64,000 nucleotides of DNA from assembly GCF_964204645.1 (NCBI RefSeq), contig NC_134025.1, positions 11,043,001 through 11,107,000 of the forward strand, given 5' to 3'. The DNA is from Tubulanus polymorphus (Eukaryota; Nemertea; Palaeonemertea; Tubulaniformes; Tubulanidae). Position 1 is the first letter of the stretch; every line of letters begins with the position of its first letter. Shown here one piece after another: positions 38,360 to 51,100 of the stretch. Below the pieces are notes generated by a model. That model had not been told where the DNA came from and made no database searches. It was given only the letters and a program-made list of their open reading frames with translations. The translations under genes were made by a program, and so were the position numbers.

Positions 38360-38557
38360 ATACCTTGTTTCTCATTTCTGCTGAGCTGAAAAGTTTACCA
38401 GGCCAGCTGCTTATCTACCCTGTACATTGCCTTTTCCTAAAATCATGATCAAGCTAAAATCATAACAGACCCACCCGGCAGTTTTAGATACGAACTGATT
38501 ACAAATTTCATCGCAGTTTATATAATGACCGGGGCCGATTAGGAAAAAACAAGGTAT
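38360..38557 (+). mobile_element. MITE copy 3, ATACCTTGTTTCTC-ended family
   Basis: Same ends and interior blocks as the copy at 23537 (CCCTGTACATTG, ATGATCAAGCTAA, AACAGACCCA, CGAACTGATTACAAAT), with single-base differences and small indels. The level of divergence suggests an old family. Confidence 0.85.
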
Positions 38558-39780
38558 CGTTTCGTTTAAGGGTAATAGCGCTATTTCGAGACCACTATCA
38601 GATATAACATATCGCTACTCTATATCCGAGGATGTGTCTTTATCAACGGTGGTAGAAGACTCGTTGTCAACAGACCGTATAATAATAACGGCACAGGCCG
38701 CCGCGAGCTGGTTTCCACAGCTAACCGATGATCAATAACACACCGTACAGGTTATCCATCAAGGAGCATCATAATTTCGCATAATTAATATATTGCTCAG
38801 ATCTCTCGCCAACGTAACACACAACGGCACCAGCGAGCAGCGAGCTGAATAACTATTGCGAGAGCAGGCAGTCCGCCTGAAGCCGTCGTCGTCGTTGTCG
38901 TCATCTTCGTAAGGCTTGACAGTTGTCCGCGTGCGATAAGCCTATATAGAATTAAAACGTCAGGATTTTGCTTGAGCTATTTGACAGTATTCACGTCCAC
39001 AATTGTCATTGTCATTGGGGCCGCCGCCGTCATTTTTAATACTTAATCCGCGATTTTCTATGACCAGATTAGGCCGATCGAAATGACATGAATAGGAGTG
39101 ACAACATCAACGATGACTAGGCGAGAGCGCAGCTTCGGCCAAGGAAACGAGATTAACTTTATCGTTATTCGTATTATTATTCCGAAAAATATGAACTTCG
39201 GAAAATCGTTTTCCGCTATATTGCGCTCGCGCTCGCTTTCAACTCTAAAACCTTGAAACATTTGAAGTCATAACTTATATTTCGGAGCATGTCGAAATTG
39301 TATTCGCCGATGAAGCCCGCCGGATCAAAGAAGGCACGCCTAATTTCAGAAGCCGTAGAAAACAAAACGAAGCTTTTTCGACGAAAAAAAAAACATTCAA
39401 TTCTACTATGTGACACGGCGATAAGCTGACTGCTTCGTTGCGTTTCACGGCGCGTGCGCTTTTTAAAATCGCGATTTAAATGAAATCTTTTCAATGAAAT
39501 TTTGTCGAATTTCGCGAATTCGCTTTGAATGTCGAAGTAGTTCTGAAGCTTCCGTGTTTACCGACTGTGAAACTAAGATTAGACAATATGAGATTTACGG
39601 CGAAGATAAACACCCGTCGTTTTCACCTCTGTTTAACTACGGGTGTTGTTTTCATATTTCGTAAATCTGGTACTTCTTTCGAACGCGAAAAACACACCAC
39701 CGTATTACGTGATATCGTTGATTTCGAGAATTGTAGTTCTTGCATGGCTCTATGATAACGAGGCCTACGACATAACTTCT

Positions 39781-39944
39781 TTTTCATACCCTCAACCCAT
39801 ACAGTGGCACGTATGACAATATATGTGCTAGACCAGCGAAGAACCTTCAACCAAGAAACTCTACCACCAGGGTTCGAACCTAAAAACCCTGGATTGATGA
39901 GACCAGTGACCGGCAACTTAAACCACTGGGCCACTGCGCCTCTC
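39781..39944 (-). mobile_element. tRNA-derived SINE family 1, copy 1
   Basis: Minus strand: head GAGGCGCAGTGGCCCAGTGG (A box), then CCGGTCACTGGTCTCATCAATCC and B box AGGTTCGAACC (39880-39871), followed by a body ending near GGTTGAGGGTATG. The tRNA-like spacing and a second full copy at 53551 identify a SINE, not a tRNA gene. Confidence 0.85.
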
Positions 39945-41830
39945 CAACTCTTGATCTCGATTTTTACTTATTCGACGAACATCGCAACAAGCTCGGCCAT
40001 ATCATGGACTCAAAAAAACGAATCCACGCCCCGAACAAAACGATAACGCCGAACTCATAAAATCGGACTCGATTCCAGCCGATGTGAGTACACGACTTTT
40101 CTCAAACGAAAACATCGCTTTATATAGGGGCGAATCAGATACATAGGTCATATTATGCATAACGTACAGCTTGATCATTATTCACGTGACAAAAAAGTGC
40201 ACTCATTTACGGCAAACTACGACCATATGTATGAGTTTTAGAAAGAATCGGCAGAACAATTTCCTGATTCGACACACACTACGCCCGCATATCACGCCCG
40301 ATAGATGGTTAGTTACATAACCGGTACCCAGATATACTGCTGCGCGCATATAGAAAACGAACGAACGCGTTTAAAAAACGTGATCTTCGTCGTTGTAGTC
40401 GCGAATCCACATGTGACTACGCCATTGCCTGCACATTGTCCGGCCCGAAAAAAAAGCTCGTTCAAATAATTAAGGCATGGCAGCCTGTCTGTACATATAT
40501 TTACATTAAATACGACTGACTGCGACAACGACGAAGGGATAGGGATACACCTGTGACATTCACTCTGTATGTTTTTCCGTCCTTTATGTACATCCAGCTT
40601 TGACAGATATTGTACGCCGGTGCTGCTCTAATGATAACGCAAACTCAAACACAGATGATTAGTTCGTCCCGACTATGAATTCAACCTGCTTTAATTATAG
40701 TGAGACCATATAGGTATACATGGCTAGTTTTTAAAATCTTGTCTATAGAGCGAATCTCGCTCGAGCCCGCGACAGGTTTTTAACAGGTTTTATTAAAGAG
40801 GCGACTGAAGAGATTTCAAATGCCGGGACAATGATCGAAAAAATTCCGCTATTGTTAAGTGAGGTACACGCGGAGTGGGCCACGTTGATATGTGGCTGAT
40901 GCTGCCACCTTTTGAACAACGGGCAGAACCATCGGCTCAATGAATTTAAATTCGAATAGGTCATCGGATGCGATTTTTCGAGTGGGATGCTTTACAAGAT
41001 TCTCTATACGTCGGATTAAAACCGCCTTGGGAGAGAGAGAGTGATAGAGAATACTTTTAGAAATGAATTTAGTCGATGAATCACACGCAGATTCTAATTT
41101 CTGATCTATATCAGGACCGCAATTTTCACTCTTACGCCGCAGCGTTTACGTTCGGCGACGAAGAATAACAACGGATATGAGATGTATCATTTTTTTTTCT
41201 CTTAAATATCAATTCATAACTGAAAATATGAAACCAATCAGCGCCAGCATCGTTTCCAATGAAAAGCAATTTCAATAAAAGCATACACTCTCTGATAATG
41301 ATGAAACGGTGACCAACCGCTGCCTAAGACGCGCGCGTTCACAACGTATTCATTGTTAGCACAACAGCGCGCGTGCGGTGCCTCCCCTGACAGAGATTCC
41401 GCAGTCGATTTTAAATCGATTTTAAAACGCGCCACGGAGGGGAGATGGCTGTGTCCTGCAGCATTGAAAATTTTTAATTTTTTAAAGCGGATTGTAATGT
41501 TGGTTCAGATGACTCATGTCGTCGTCGAATTGAAACGTGGCTAAAAGCTCGTTGTTGTCGTCGTCATCGGCGGTACTGCAGCGCATCATCGCACCGACGG
41601 ACCATCGTCAAGCAGTCGAGGCAGCGGACATATTATTAACATCGATATATGAAGTGATTTTTTCATATAAATATTCAAATCAAAGCAATTAGTTACAGAA
41701 AACATTACGCACTACATCCACGGCTATACAGCTGGCCGTGATTAAACACGGTTTTTCATATGATAAATGATTGAAGTGTCCCCCACAGAAAATCGCTATT
41801 AGTCTGAATTAAAAATGTCCGACGATATTC

Positions 41831-41857
41831 AATGCAAGCCCGAATTAGCTTTTATCG

Positions 41858-41891
<34 letters not shown>

Positions 41892-41918
41892 CGATAAAAG
41901 CTAATTCGGGCTTGCATT
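41831..41918. repeat. Perfect 30 bp inverted repeat around a (TA)n spacer (AT-rich cruciform)
   Basis: The left arm 41831-41860 begins AATGCAAGCCCGAATTAGCT. The right arm 41889-41918 is its exact reverse complement. The 28 bp spacer is nearly pure TA and itself self-complementary, so the full 88 bp is close to one palindrome. Confidence 0.95.
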
Positions 41919-42016
41919 ATATATATATATATAAGCGTCAATTTTTTAGCACAAAGCGGAATTTACAATTTTCTCGAACGCTTAAAGTTGGGGTCAGGAG
42001 CGACCACCAATCTTTT

Positions 42017-42443
42017 TCATTTGTCACGACGTGAACTGGTCAACTTTACCACATCAATGATAAAGCGCAAAATGTCCTCGACAGTCGATGAATTCTTCAT
42101 GAGATCAATCACGGCAAACGCTTTTGCTTTTCGAAGATAGCATTGGGAATATCCGGTGACTCGGCGGCCGAGTAGACCCGAAAACCGGATTGACGTCGAA
42201 GTATACACTGGCGACACGAATCGTTCTCCGATTCTTACACCGATTTCAGCTGTATCGCCGACTGTCAAGATGTCAGCGGTTTTAACAAATGACCATCGGG
42301 GGCCGGGGACGGGATGTACGTACACGGCTTGTGCTTCTTCAACCATTCCGAGTCGCGAGATCCGGAAGTCCATCGAACAGGAACGACAATTCGTATATGA
42401 TGGACTCGACGCTTTACGAATGACCGAGCAGTTTAAACTGGAA
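42017..42443 (-). CDS. Possible terminal exon of an unidentified gene (weak)
   Basis: Minus strand: an acceptor-like ATTGTCGTAAATTTCCAG, then an open frame of about 140 codons ending TGA at 42019-42017. It contains GMVEEAQAVYVHPVPGPRWS and GVRIGERFVSPVYTSTSIRF. No family is recognised and no partner exons are secure. Random open frames of this length are expected a few times in a window this size, and the opposite strand is also open here. It is listed only because composition and the acceptor look protein-like. Confidence 0.18.
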
Positions 42444-42599
42444 ATTTACGACAATAATAGATTAGTTCGATTTTCAATTATTATTACGATCCTCGCGGTA
42501 AACCGTAAACCACGCGGACAGATAAAGCAGCCCTCAAGCTCGTACATCTTGCCGTCCGCGCTTCACCGTCAGTTTACATCCTCGCAACATCCTCCCCCG

Positions 42600-42690
42600 C
42601 CGCCCGGCTGGGATCTGAACCTGATGGCATCGCTAGACTCAGCCACGTCGCGAAACCCTACCACACTAAACCGGGTGCGCAGATACACAC
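42600..42690 (-). mobile_element. tRNA-derived SINE family 3, minus copy
   Basis: Minus strand: GCGCACCCGGTTTAGTGTGG A-box region, GACGTGGCTGAGTCT, then ATGCCATCAGGTTCAGATCC (B box). It aligns with the plus-strand copy 110 bases away. Confidence 0.7.
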
Positions 42691-42814
42691 GCAGGTTTGC
42701 CGCACGAAAACTTGCGGCACCAATCAGATTGCCCGTTGGATAACCTATAAATGGAAAAACCCAGGCTAAAATAAAAAAGGATTTTTGATTAGCTATAAAT
42801 GACATCATCTAAGC

Positions 42815-42905
42815 TGCCCATAGGCGCACACGGCCTAGTATGACAGGGAATCGTACCGTGGCGAGTCTCCATGCCACCCGGTTTGAATCCCTGCCGATGG
42901 AGGAT
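42815..42905 (+). mobile_element. tRNA-derived SINE family 3, plus copy
   Basis: GGCGCACACGGCCTAGTATGACAGGG (A-box region), CCGTGGCGAGTCTCCATGCC, then CCCGGTTTGAATCCCTGCC (B box). With the copy at 42600 it forms a head-to-head inverted pair. Confidence 0.7.
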
Positions 42906-44653
42906 GACCTCGCGAGCGGCACATTTCGAGGAATTAAACTTCCAAACTTCCCCACGAATCGCCGGGGATGTATTAAGCGCGTCGTACGGAATTAGTCCTA
43001 AAATGGCACCTCGACACGTGACGAAACATTCGTAAGCGTTAACATTCTCGAACTGTTTTAATAACGCCGACAATCCCTCGACACTGCCCTTTGAGATTTA
43101 TATATTCATTTGAGGTGGTTCATTTAATTAAAATTCTAAATTTCGCAGACGAGTTTTATGTTCGAAGCGCTGCGCGATTGATTGGCGTACGAACGAACGA
43201 ACACGAAGGCGTCAAGTTAAAACCTATTCGAGGCCCCGGTAAAAGAGCCGTTACGTCACACACGGATCCATCGAGTTGTCAAATTCGCGCTCATTAGGCC
43301 TTTATATATAGGCCGCGTAGGTCGCCGCGCGCTCTCCTCTCCTACACGGCGAACGCGAACTGTCAGAAATTTGTCAAAAATTCGATCGCGAAAATTACCT
43401 CATCCTTACATCTTATCCACTGGGGCTGACAATTTGAAAAGTGAGACCTAATCAACGAGACTTTAATTACATTTAAATTCAGCAGTGAATGAAACCGACT
43501 AATTGTCAGTTGACACGCTAAGGCAACCTGCGTCTGTGACTTTTTCCTACTACGTCGTATAGTAATACGCGACGCGCTCGTCGTCTTCACGAAGTCACGA
43601 GTAAACGACTGATAACGAATGCGCGCGCGACGGCGCTGGGGCAAAATATTATATTCCGTAATTTCACTGACTTCACGTAATTTCAATGGCAATGTCGGGT
43701 TTCAATTAAGGATCAACAAACATAATAACTCGCAACGTAATCAGATTGCAGAAGGTACCACGCGGCGGCGGCGAAGACCATACATCCTACATGCGAGGCG
43801 ATAAATTCTCGGGGAGCGTTTCTTCTTCGCTCGGCAAAGGGTTTCGGCGTTTGCTGCGGCAATTAGAAATATGGCTAAACCAGATTCATTAACGCATAGA
43901 TCAAAAACCTTTTGACACGCTTCATCTGACAACGAACGTTAAAAAAAAACAGGTTGTCGGAGTCGTCGATGTAGCCTCTAACCTTCTCTGGGTCTTTTCT
44001 CAAAACTTTTAATATTGCTAGATCTTGTTGTCGCATTCCAGTCATTATAAGCTCGTTGGACTCCTAATACCACGAAACCTGACCCCGACAAAATTCAGAA
44101 AACAAAACAGTGCTGGGCTCGACCAAAGTTGACTTCAGATTTTCCCAATATCGACTTTTCGTCATTGCAACAAAAGAAGATGATTACAAGTTGCGGCTAT
44201 TGCTTGCCCTATAATTCTTTTCCATAGAAGATCAACAAGTCATCATTTCTTGAGAAAAAAAAGAATGAAATCTATGGCGAATCGGGAAAACGAAACGCGG
44301 AATGATGCAATCGCTTAGCATACTAATATGTCCGCAGTCGTAACTGTACGATTTTGCAATACCAGCTTTTGTGAACTCGGGGAGAGACGTTGATCAAACG
44401 ACAGCTGAGTCACAGATATACAGACCGACCAGGATTAACGGAGGAAGGAGAGACATGCACAAACACATTCCAGCGAATAAAAAAAAGACCAGTCTATTAA
44501 TAATAATGAATTGACGAAGAAAGTCCGCTGATTGCTCTATGATTGTTTTGCCGCGGATCTGGCTTGATTACTAGCCAGCCAGCTGCGATGATGACGCCTA
44601 GCACTACGACGAGCGTACAGTATTTCAGCTCGAGCTCTGTATACGGAGTGTAT

Positions 44654-44790
44654 AGCCGCGATCACCGGTGCCAAATCAGGTCCAGAAAAACCGTTCGCAC
44701 AAGTGCCAAATGGGCCTCTGCCTGTATGGCCCTACCAAAAACGTTGGACCTGGCGCAAGCCAAATTTTAGCACGGTCCACCAGCTGCTAT
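44654..44790 (+). mobile_element. CGCGATCACA-ended MITE family, copy c
   Basis: Left end AGCCGCGATCACCGG, then GTGCCAAATGGGCCTCTGCCTGTATGGCC and GCCAAATTTTAGCACGGTCC, which match the copy at 63803. It abuts the 60 bp tandem repeat at 44802. Confidence 0.65.
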
Positions 44791-44801
44791 GAAGCAATTA
44801 G

Positions 44802-45040
44802 CTATGAGGGCTGATATCACTTTTCAGCCTGGCCCAGAGCCTCCAATGCTTTTAAAACTGCTATGAAGGCTGATATCAATCTTCAGCCTGGCCCCAGCCC
44901 CTTCGAAACTTTCAAACCTGCTATGAAGGCTGATATCAATCTTCAGCCTGGCTCCGGACCCTTCCAGACTTTCACAACTGCTATGAAGGCTGATGTCAAT
45001 CTTCGGCCTGGCTCCAGCTCCTTCAGGACCATCAAAACTT
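44802..45040 (+). repeat. 60 bp tandem repeat, four copies, open in frame
   Basis: Units begin CTATGAAGGCTGATATCAAT at 44861, 44921 and 44981; a diverged 59 bp unit starts at 44802. Three units read continuously as a 20-residue repeat (MKADINLQPG...). The one-base shift in the first unit and lack of a wider gene make a non-coding minisatellite more likely. The repeated CAGCCTGGC word resembles words of the neighbouring MITE. Confidence 0.85.
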
Positions 45041-45264
45041 TATCACCGTTCTTCTAATGCGTGTCGGGGCTTCGCTTGCGTTTTGGACATAAACTTTGGA
45101 CATTCTTAATCGAAAGTGAACAAACAGATGTGTTATCAAAAATTGGTAGACGTCACACACAACAATGACTAAGGCATGGTTTCAGATTGATGATGCTTGT
45201 ATCAAACAAGAAGCCGGTGAAGATCTATCTATTTTAAGTAGTCACCTACAGTTGTCGGCTTGTA

Positions 45265-45288
45265 TGTGTGTGTGTGTGTGTGTGTGTA
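45265..45288. repeat. (GT)n microsatellite
   Basis: Eleven to twelve GT units. Confidence 0.9.
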
Positions 45289-45809
45289 CACAACAGTGTC
45301 ACATGGATCTTTATTACTGAAAAAATGACTCCCGGCGTCTATTATGAGAAAAGCTACAATATCTCACGTGATAAAGCAAGCGCAGTCATGAAAATATTAC
45401 GCCTACACGATGTATTAAACTATACATAGCTTTCGAATAGCTGTTGAAATTTGGATTTGGAAAAATAAAGTTCACCGTCAACAGCGGAACTGACAGTGTC
45501 AAAGTCGCTCATCATAGTTAGCGATCACTTGAGCGACGCGATGACTTATCTGATGACGACTTAGCCGTGTTTGTGTGTATTGATACTATGGATGAATTGC
45601 AAACTACAGATAAAAAGCTGATGCCCATCAAAGCACTTATGAAAAGCCTTATGACTCCAATTTTGAAAATTTCCATATGTTATCTGCTTAACCTGTATTC
45701 TTTTCAAGTGAATGAGTCAAGTTCAGAATTAATCGAAAACGAACTAATTTCGACCATGTAAAACTAGTTGCTCGTCAAGTCGCTATTTTTGGTGGGATAG
45801 CTGGAATTG

Positions 45810-45821
45810 CCCCCCCCCCCC
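45810..45821 (+). repeat. Poly-C tract
   Basis: 12 consecutive Cs in otherwise mixed sequence. Confidence 0.9.
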
Positions 45822-46233
45822 GAATACCCAGAGAACATTTTTCTATACACAAATCGATGAAAAGATAAAAGGCGGAATTATTTCAAAATCGGCTGGCGCT
45901 GTTTTCGACGAACAGTGATAAACCAACAATCATCGCAGTCACATTTCGAGTCGGATGAAACCGCGCCAGGTTTCGGCACGGTTTTCAATCGCGTTTTGAT
46001 AGCACGGTTCGTACGTCTAAAAGTCACGACGCTCCTAGTATTTATACGGTTTAAGCCTCCCCACGACGCTATAATCACAAAGCACGGGCATACAACAATA
46101 TGCCGTCACACCGATGCATATTCAAATTTCAAAATTTTTCCGACGAAAAAGTTCAAATTTCAAATTAAAAAGCGCATACATGATATATCATCCTTACGCC
46201 CTGCATTTGACCTACAGATCAAAAAGGCTTATT

Positions 46234-46236
<3 letters not shown>

Positions 46237-46275
<39 letters not shown>
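46237..46275. repeat. (TA)n microsatellite inside a short inverted repeat
   Basis: The TA run is flanked by TTATTCATAC on the left and ATGAATGAA on the right, so the whole block can fold on itself. Confidence 0.85.
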
Positions 46276-46277
<2 letters not shown>

Positions 46278-46557
46278 TGAACTCTCGTGAATATAATGAT
46301 ATGAAGTTGCGACTTTGTGTTCGTGTTCGTTTGAACGACACCGCGCACCACACCGAGACGACCAGGCGATGATGACGATTTTAAACTGCTGAACGCTGTA
46401 TGCAAATTAGGCAGACATTCTGTGTGCGGAGCGAGCTGGTCGCCAAGGTTTCGCAGTAAAAAGCCACTGGCTAAAATGCATTGCAATTGAATGACAGGAA
46501 GCTGAAGTCGATATTTCAATGCAAATGATAGTGTGCGTGGACCTCCAGCACTTGCCG

Positions 46558-46572
46558 CAGCAGCAGCAGCAG
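46558..46572. repeat. (CAG)5 microsatellite
   Basis: Five CAG triplets in a GC-rich patch. No coding frame around it is convincing. Confidence 0.85.
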
Positions 46573-47472
46573 CGGCAACGGCGCATACGCGGGTAAAACG
46601 TTGATAAAAATTTGAAGCTTTAAATTTTCCCAGATTTACTGGCGCGGCAAAATTTCCAGAAACATCAGTGGCCAGATCTATTTCATTATGATTATGATTA
46701 TTATTATAATCATTTTTATTACTTATTGATTACTATCATTGTTTTCTTTTTTCTCATCGTTTCTTACAAGTTCCTCATCATTCCTTGTCTCTGTCACATT
46801 AACATTTGTAGATTAGTATATTTGTATAATCATTACTGTACCAATCTTTACAGTGGGCATATGCCCTACAGGTACAGTTCTTAGGGCTCAGGGTGGTTGT
46901 CCTCCTCAAATATGTAATCAATGTGTAACTAATCAAAAGAATCGTGTATGTACACTGATGTTCATATGTTTATGAAAATTCATTAATTACAACAAACCCT
47001 CGATAACGGTATTCTGATGAGAGTCACTAATTCCCCGGAATTTAAAAGCGTTTCTTTACGCGCTGGTGTGTACGTACGTACGTACGTATCAATGAAAGCG
47101 CTGCGCGATTAATATTTAAAGAAATTGATTTTCTTTTTTGCGCCGGCAATAGCCACGTCTTGCAGGCGATAGTAAGAGAGTCCCTGCGCCTGACCAATAT
47201 TCCGTCCGTACTATACTCTCGACTCGCGGGTATCGGCGGCAGTGGTGTACACTTCATATTCGCATCAATATTTCACAGATTCGCCGGCAGTTAATTGATC
47301 GGGCTCGCAGAATAGAAAATAAGTCACATGCGGCGAAGTTGATTAATTTCCATAATGCAAACCTGATTGTCCAAAGTCGGCGTAATGAAATACTTGTTTG
47401 TTGCGTCCGTTCGAGTCTTCGTCCTTAGCACGGAAATAAATGGCTACGGTGGCGTACTCAAATGAAAAGCAT

Positions 47473-47473
<1 letters not shown>

Positions 47474-47512
<39 letters not shown>

Positions 47513-47530
47513 TATGTATGTATGTATGTA
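47474..47530. repeat. (TA)n followed by (TATG)n microsatellite
   Basis: A run of TA units passes into CATATGTATGTATGTATGTATAG. Confidence 0.9.
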
Positions 47531-47967
47531 TAGCCTATTTCATTGCGGCGATTCAATTTCTTGTACATTCTGATGATTCCATATCGAAACTAGCTTCTTA
47601 GGTTAAATAATCACTATACTGATATCTTCAATCTATTTTTTTTTACTGGTGTTGCAAACCTCGCCTTACTCGGACATAGCCAACTCGGAGGGTTGACTAG
47701 CTCGGACTGAAACGGAATCATTATTTCAACTTTATCCGAAGTTATTTCCTATCCTTACGTCGGACTCAACTTACCTCGACCCGACTCTTCCAGTCCCAGT
47801 TTGTCCGAGTTAGGCAAGGCTTACTGTATTTGGATTCGGGAGACAAAAAGTTCAAAGCTGATCTACATCTTACATTTCAAAAGCAAAAAATTTCAATATT
47901 TGACTACCGTAGTACATTTAACTGTCGGCTGCATGGGCCAATGGTGAACTAGTACAAGATTCAAAAT

Positions 47968-48132
47968 ACTCTCAAAGTATTGATAGAAGTATTTTCGTAG
48001 TTATCAAACAACCCATTCCGACTGTTAATCATTCCATCCGACGACGAACCCAGTACCAGATTTACTCGTACACACGAGATCCTCTGAGTATCGAATAGAG
48101 TATTTGTCGCAGTTATCAAACAACCATTCATA
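47968..48132 (+). repeat. Diverged direct duplication, offset about 112 bp
   Basis: CTCTCAAAGTATTGATAGAAGTATT...GTTATCAAACAAC recurs as CTCTGAGTATCGAATAGAGTATT...GTTATCAAACAAC 112 bases on. Confidence 0.6.
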
Positions 48133-51100
48133 CATAATTGACGCGCGACGACTTCACGAAAACGAAGTGATGTATGTCGTCGTAGTTTTCTTATTTTTTT
48201 TCTCATCCTCATTTATTCATTCGATTCATTCATCGTCGCCCCCGTTTTTAAACAATCAACAGGGCCGCCGTGTTCGCGTCGTCCCACGGCGCGAAACAAG
48301 ATCAAATATTAAGAAATTCCAGAAACAAGCGAGCCTTTTTTGGCGCGGAAAAAACTCGCGACTAACGCGAGTTTATGAACCAGCTAGTCTAATAAGATTT
48401 ATCAATGTTCGTTCAGCGAAAATTTCGTCATTCAGGTCCGCCCATATATCTAAGATGTTTTGTCTCTCAGGGTTTAGTGACTTTAATTGATGTCATCTAG
48501 TACGAGGGATCGCAGGGTCGTTTGCAACTGCTTGCAGATGAACTACGACCAAGGAACAGGCTTTAGTAAGCACAGGAGAGCGCAAGGCATACATATTATG
48601 GGGCCCTGCACCCAATAGAAAATTTTCATTTAGGCTCAGCAGTTGTCTATTGATTTATGAACTTAATCAACGTTGGCCGATGATAATAAATACTAGGCTG
48701 AATGGAAAAGATCATGTGAATAGACCCATGATGGTGCATTTAATTCTTAACTGGTTCGGTGGCACATGGTACATCATAAATCCAAGATCTAAACATAAGA
48801 CATGTTACTTTTTATCCTAGGAAAAGGTGCAGCAGTCGGAGCAAGCGCGGCAGTGATAGCTAACAGTGATAGATAATACATAATGTAATGCGACTGACTG
48901 TTCTAAATCTTGGACAAACGACCGATTAAACCGATCATCATCGAGACCTGCCCTCGTCGTAATCAGGATATCGTCTTAATGTTCGCCATCAAGTTTCAAT
49001 CGTGAAACTTCTCATTTTCGAGATAACCGATGAACCAGATACGACGACGACGCCGCCGTAGCGCCGAGCATTGAGAGAGAGCGAGAGAGAGAGCGAGAGA
49101 GAGAACCGTCGTGTCATTCGCAGAAAGAGACATAATGACCAATTCTCTAATGAAGATCGTTCCTTGTCTCGCGCTTCATTCATATTCTTGTCAGGGCTTT
49201 GAAAATTGAAATCGTAACAACGCGCATTTTAAACAGCGCGATATCAGTTAAAGAGTGCGTTGTCGTCGTCGCACGACGACAGATCGGTCCTTTAAATTTT
49301 AAAGATAGCTCGACACGGCGTTAACAGTAAAACATCTTCCGTTTCTTGCATAACGACGTCGATTTACGCATTTGCTTCACGATATCAAAAGTTTCTGCGT
49401 TCGAGAGCAAAGACAAAAGCGCCGACCGTACGGCGGGGCGCTTTAAACCGCCGCCGAAACGCCGATATCAGTAGGAATTTCGACGGTTTGAATTTCTTTC
49501 AAATTCGTTTCAAACGTAAAACGGCACGGTCTTCAATCGCGATGTTACGCGATTAAAAGCCAACGGAGATACCCTAACGGACGCATTAACACCCGTAGTA
49601 CCGGTTAGATTACGCGTAATGCGCGCTGACATCCGAGACTTGATTTCGAAATTACGACTTTTCATACGCCGTCCCCCGAATACCCACGGGCTCATCTGGT
49701 TAGTTTTTGCTTAACCAAAACAAAAAATACAACCCTCAGTATTTAAAATTCGTTTTTTTCCGAGATCATAACGCGGTTTTGATTTCCTTTGTTTCGCTAC
49801 GCGATAAAGAAGAGCGCATTATTCGAAAAAAACTTTCGAACAAATTTGAAAACGAAAAAAAAAACAAACTAGAATCAGCAATTTAAATAAGGGTGTCGCT
49901 TACAATCGGGCTTGATTAAACCGCGCTCGACGGAATGTCGTCTTTAAGATGCATTAAGTTTTTCGAATTATCATTCATTTTACATTGTCATTTTCGATCG
50001 CGAACATCCGAAATTTTACATAACTTGTTCACGAAAGTGTGTCGAAATATGAAATCGAGTAAAAAATGATTGAATTCATCGCCGTGATTCATCGGCATCA
50101 ATTAGACATGCAAAATGTGGCGTAACAGCCGAAATTGAAATTTGGACACTTCGACGGCGCCGAAATGCAAATACGTTCTAATTAAACAAATTAAAATTGA
50201 ACGAACCGTACATCGTGTTAGACATCTTTTTATGATCCGTCTTTTCCAGGTAGTATAACGTATGCCGACTGTTTGAAAGCGTCGTTATATCGAGACGTAT
50301 CTCGTCCGCGTCGAGATGGTAAAAAAAGATGACGCAATCTTTGCTACATTGTCGAGCAATCTATTACGTTCGACGCCGTCCTACTTTAAAAGGACACAGA
50401 TGGATAGTTTGAGTTGGTTTCGTCATTTGAAATATGCAGTAGGAAATTGAAAAAGTTTGAGAGCAATTTCGTATGAATAGGAGTCAGATTCTGGGCTCGG
50501 ACAAGTTTTTCTTTTTAAGTTGGTTAGCAGAAATATATCAATTGGTTATTACAATGCCATTTTAATAGTACCTATGGGATTCATATACAAGTTAACTTTG
50601 ACATTAACTTTTGTGCAATTGGCCCTGAAGGTTAACTTTGAACTTGAAATACGGATGATTTTTTGACGCCTTATAAAACGTTACCATTATGAAACCTAAA
50701 CAATGTTAACCATTCAGCGTCATTTTACAAACGACAGCCGACAGCCGTAAATCGATGTGCAAAACTCACAGGTCTATGTGTACACAAATAAGCTATCTGG
50801 CAAAATATTATTGACATAGATGTAGAATGGCTTCCTGTGATTATATAATGACCTATATTTGAACGTCGAAATGTTATATTGCATTTATATTGCATTGAAT
50901 ATCATTAGAAGACGTATTGTAATAGTAAAGGATGTATGATTATATCAGAAGCGGCAGGCATAAATAGAAATGATAAGTAAATCGGATTATTCGGTTAAAT
51001 GGCGGATGTATACACGATTTGGAAGTCTGATATAAAAGTCAGACCCTGACGTGGGCATGCGGGTGGAATGACGAAGCTATCTACGATGTGTGTAGGGCCG

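Noticed and set aside
39623-39934. A 103-codon minus-strand frame
   Set aside because: It lies mostly within the tRNA-derived SINE; its Gly/Pro/Asn-rich middle is the translated B-box region.
40850-41022. Minus-strand frame beginning after CTCTCTCTCTCCCAAG
   Set aside because: Only about 57 codons, no recognisable family, and the acceptor-like tract is a microsatellite; chance is sufficient.
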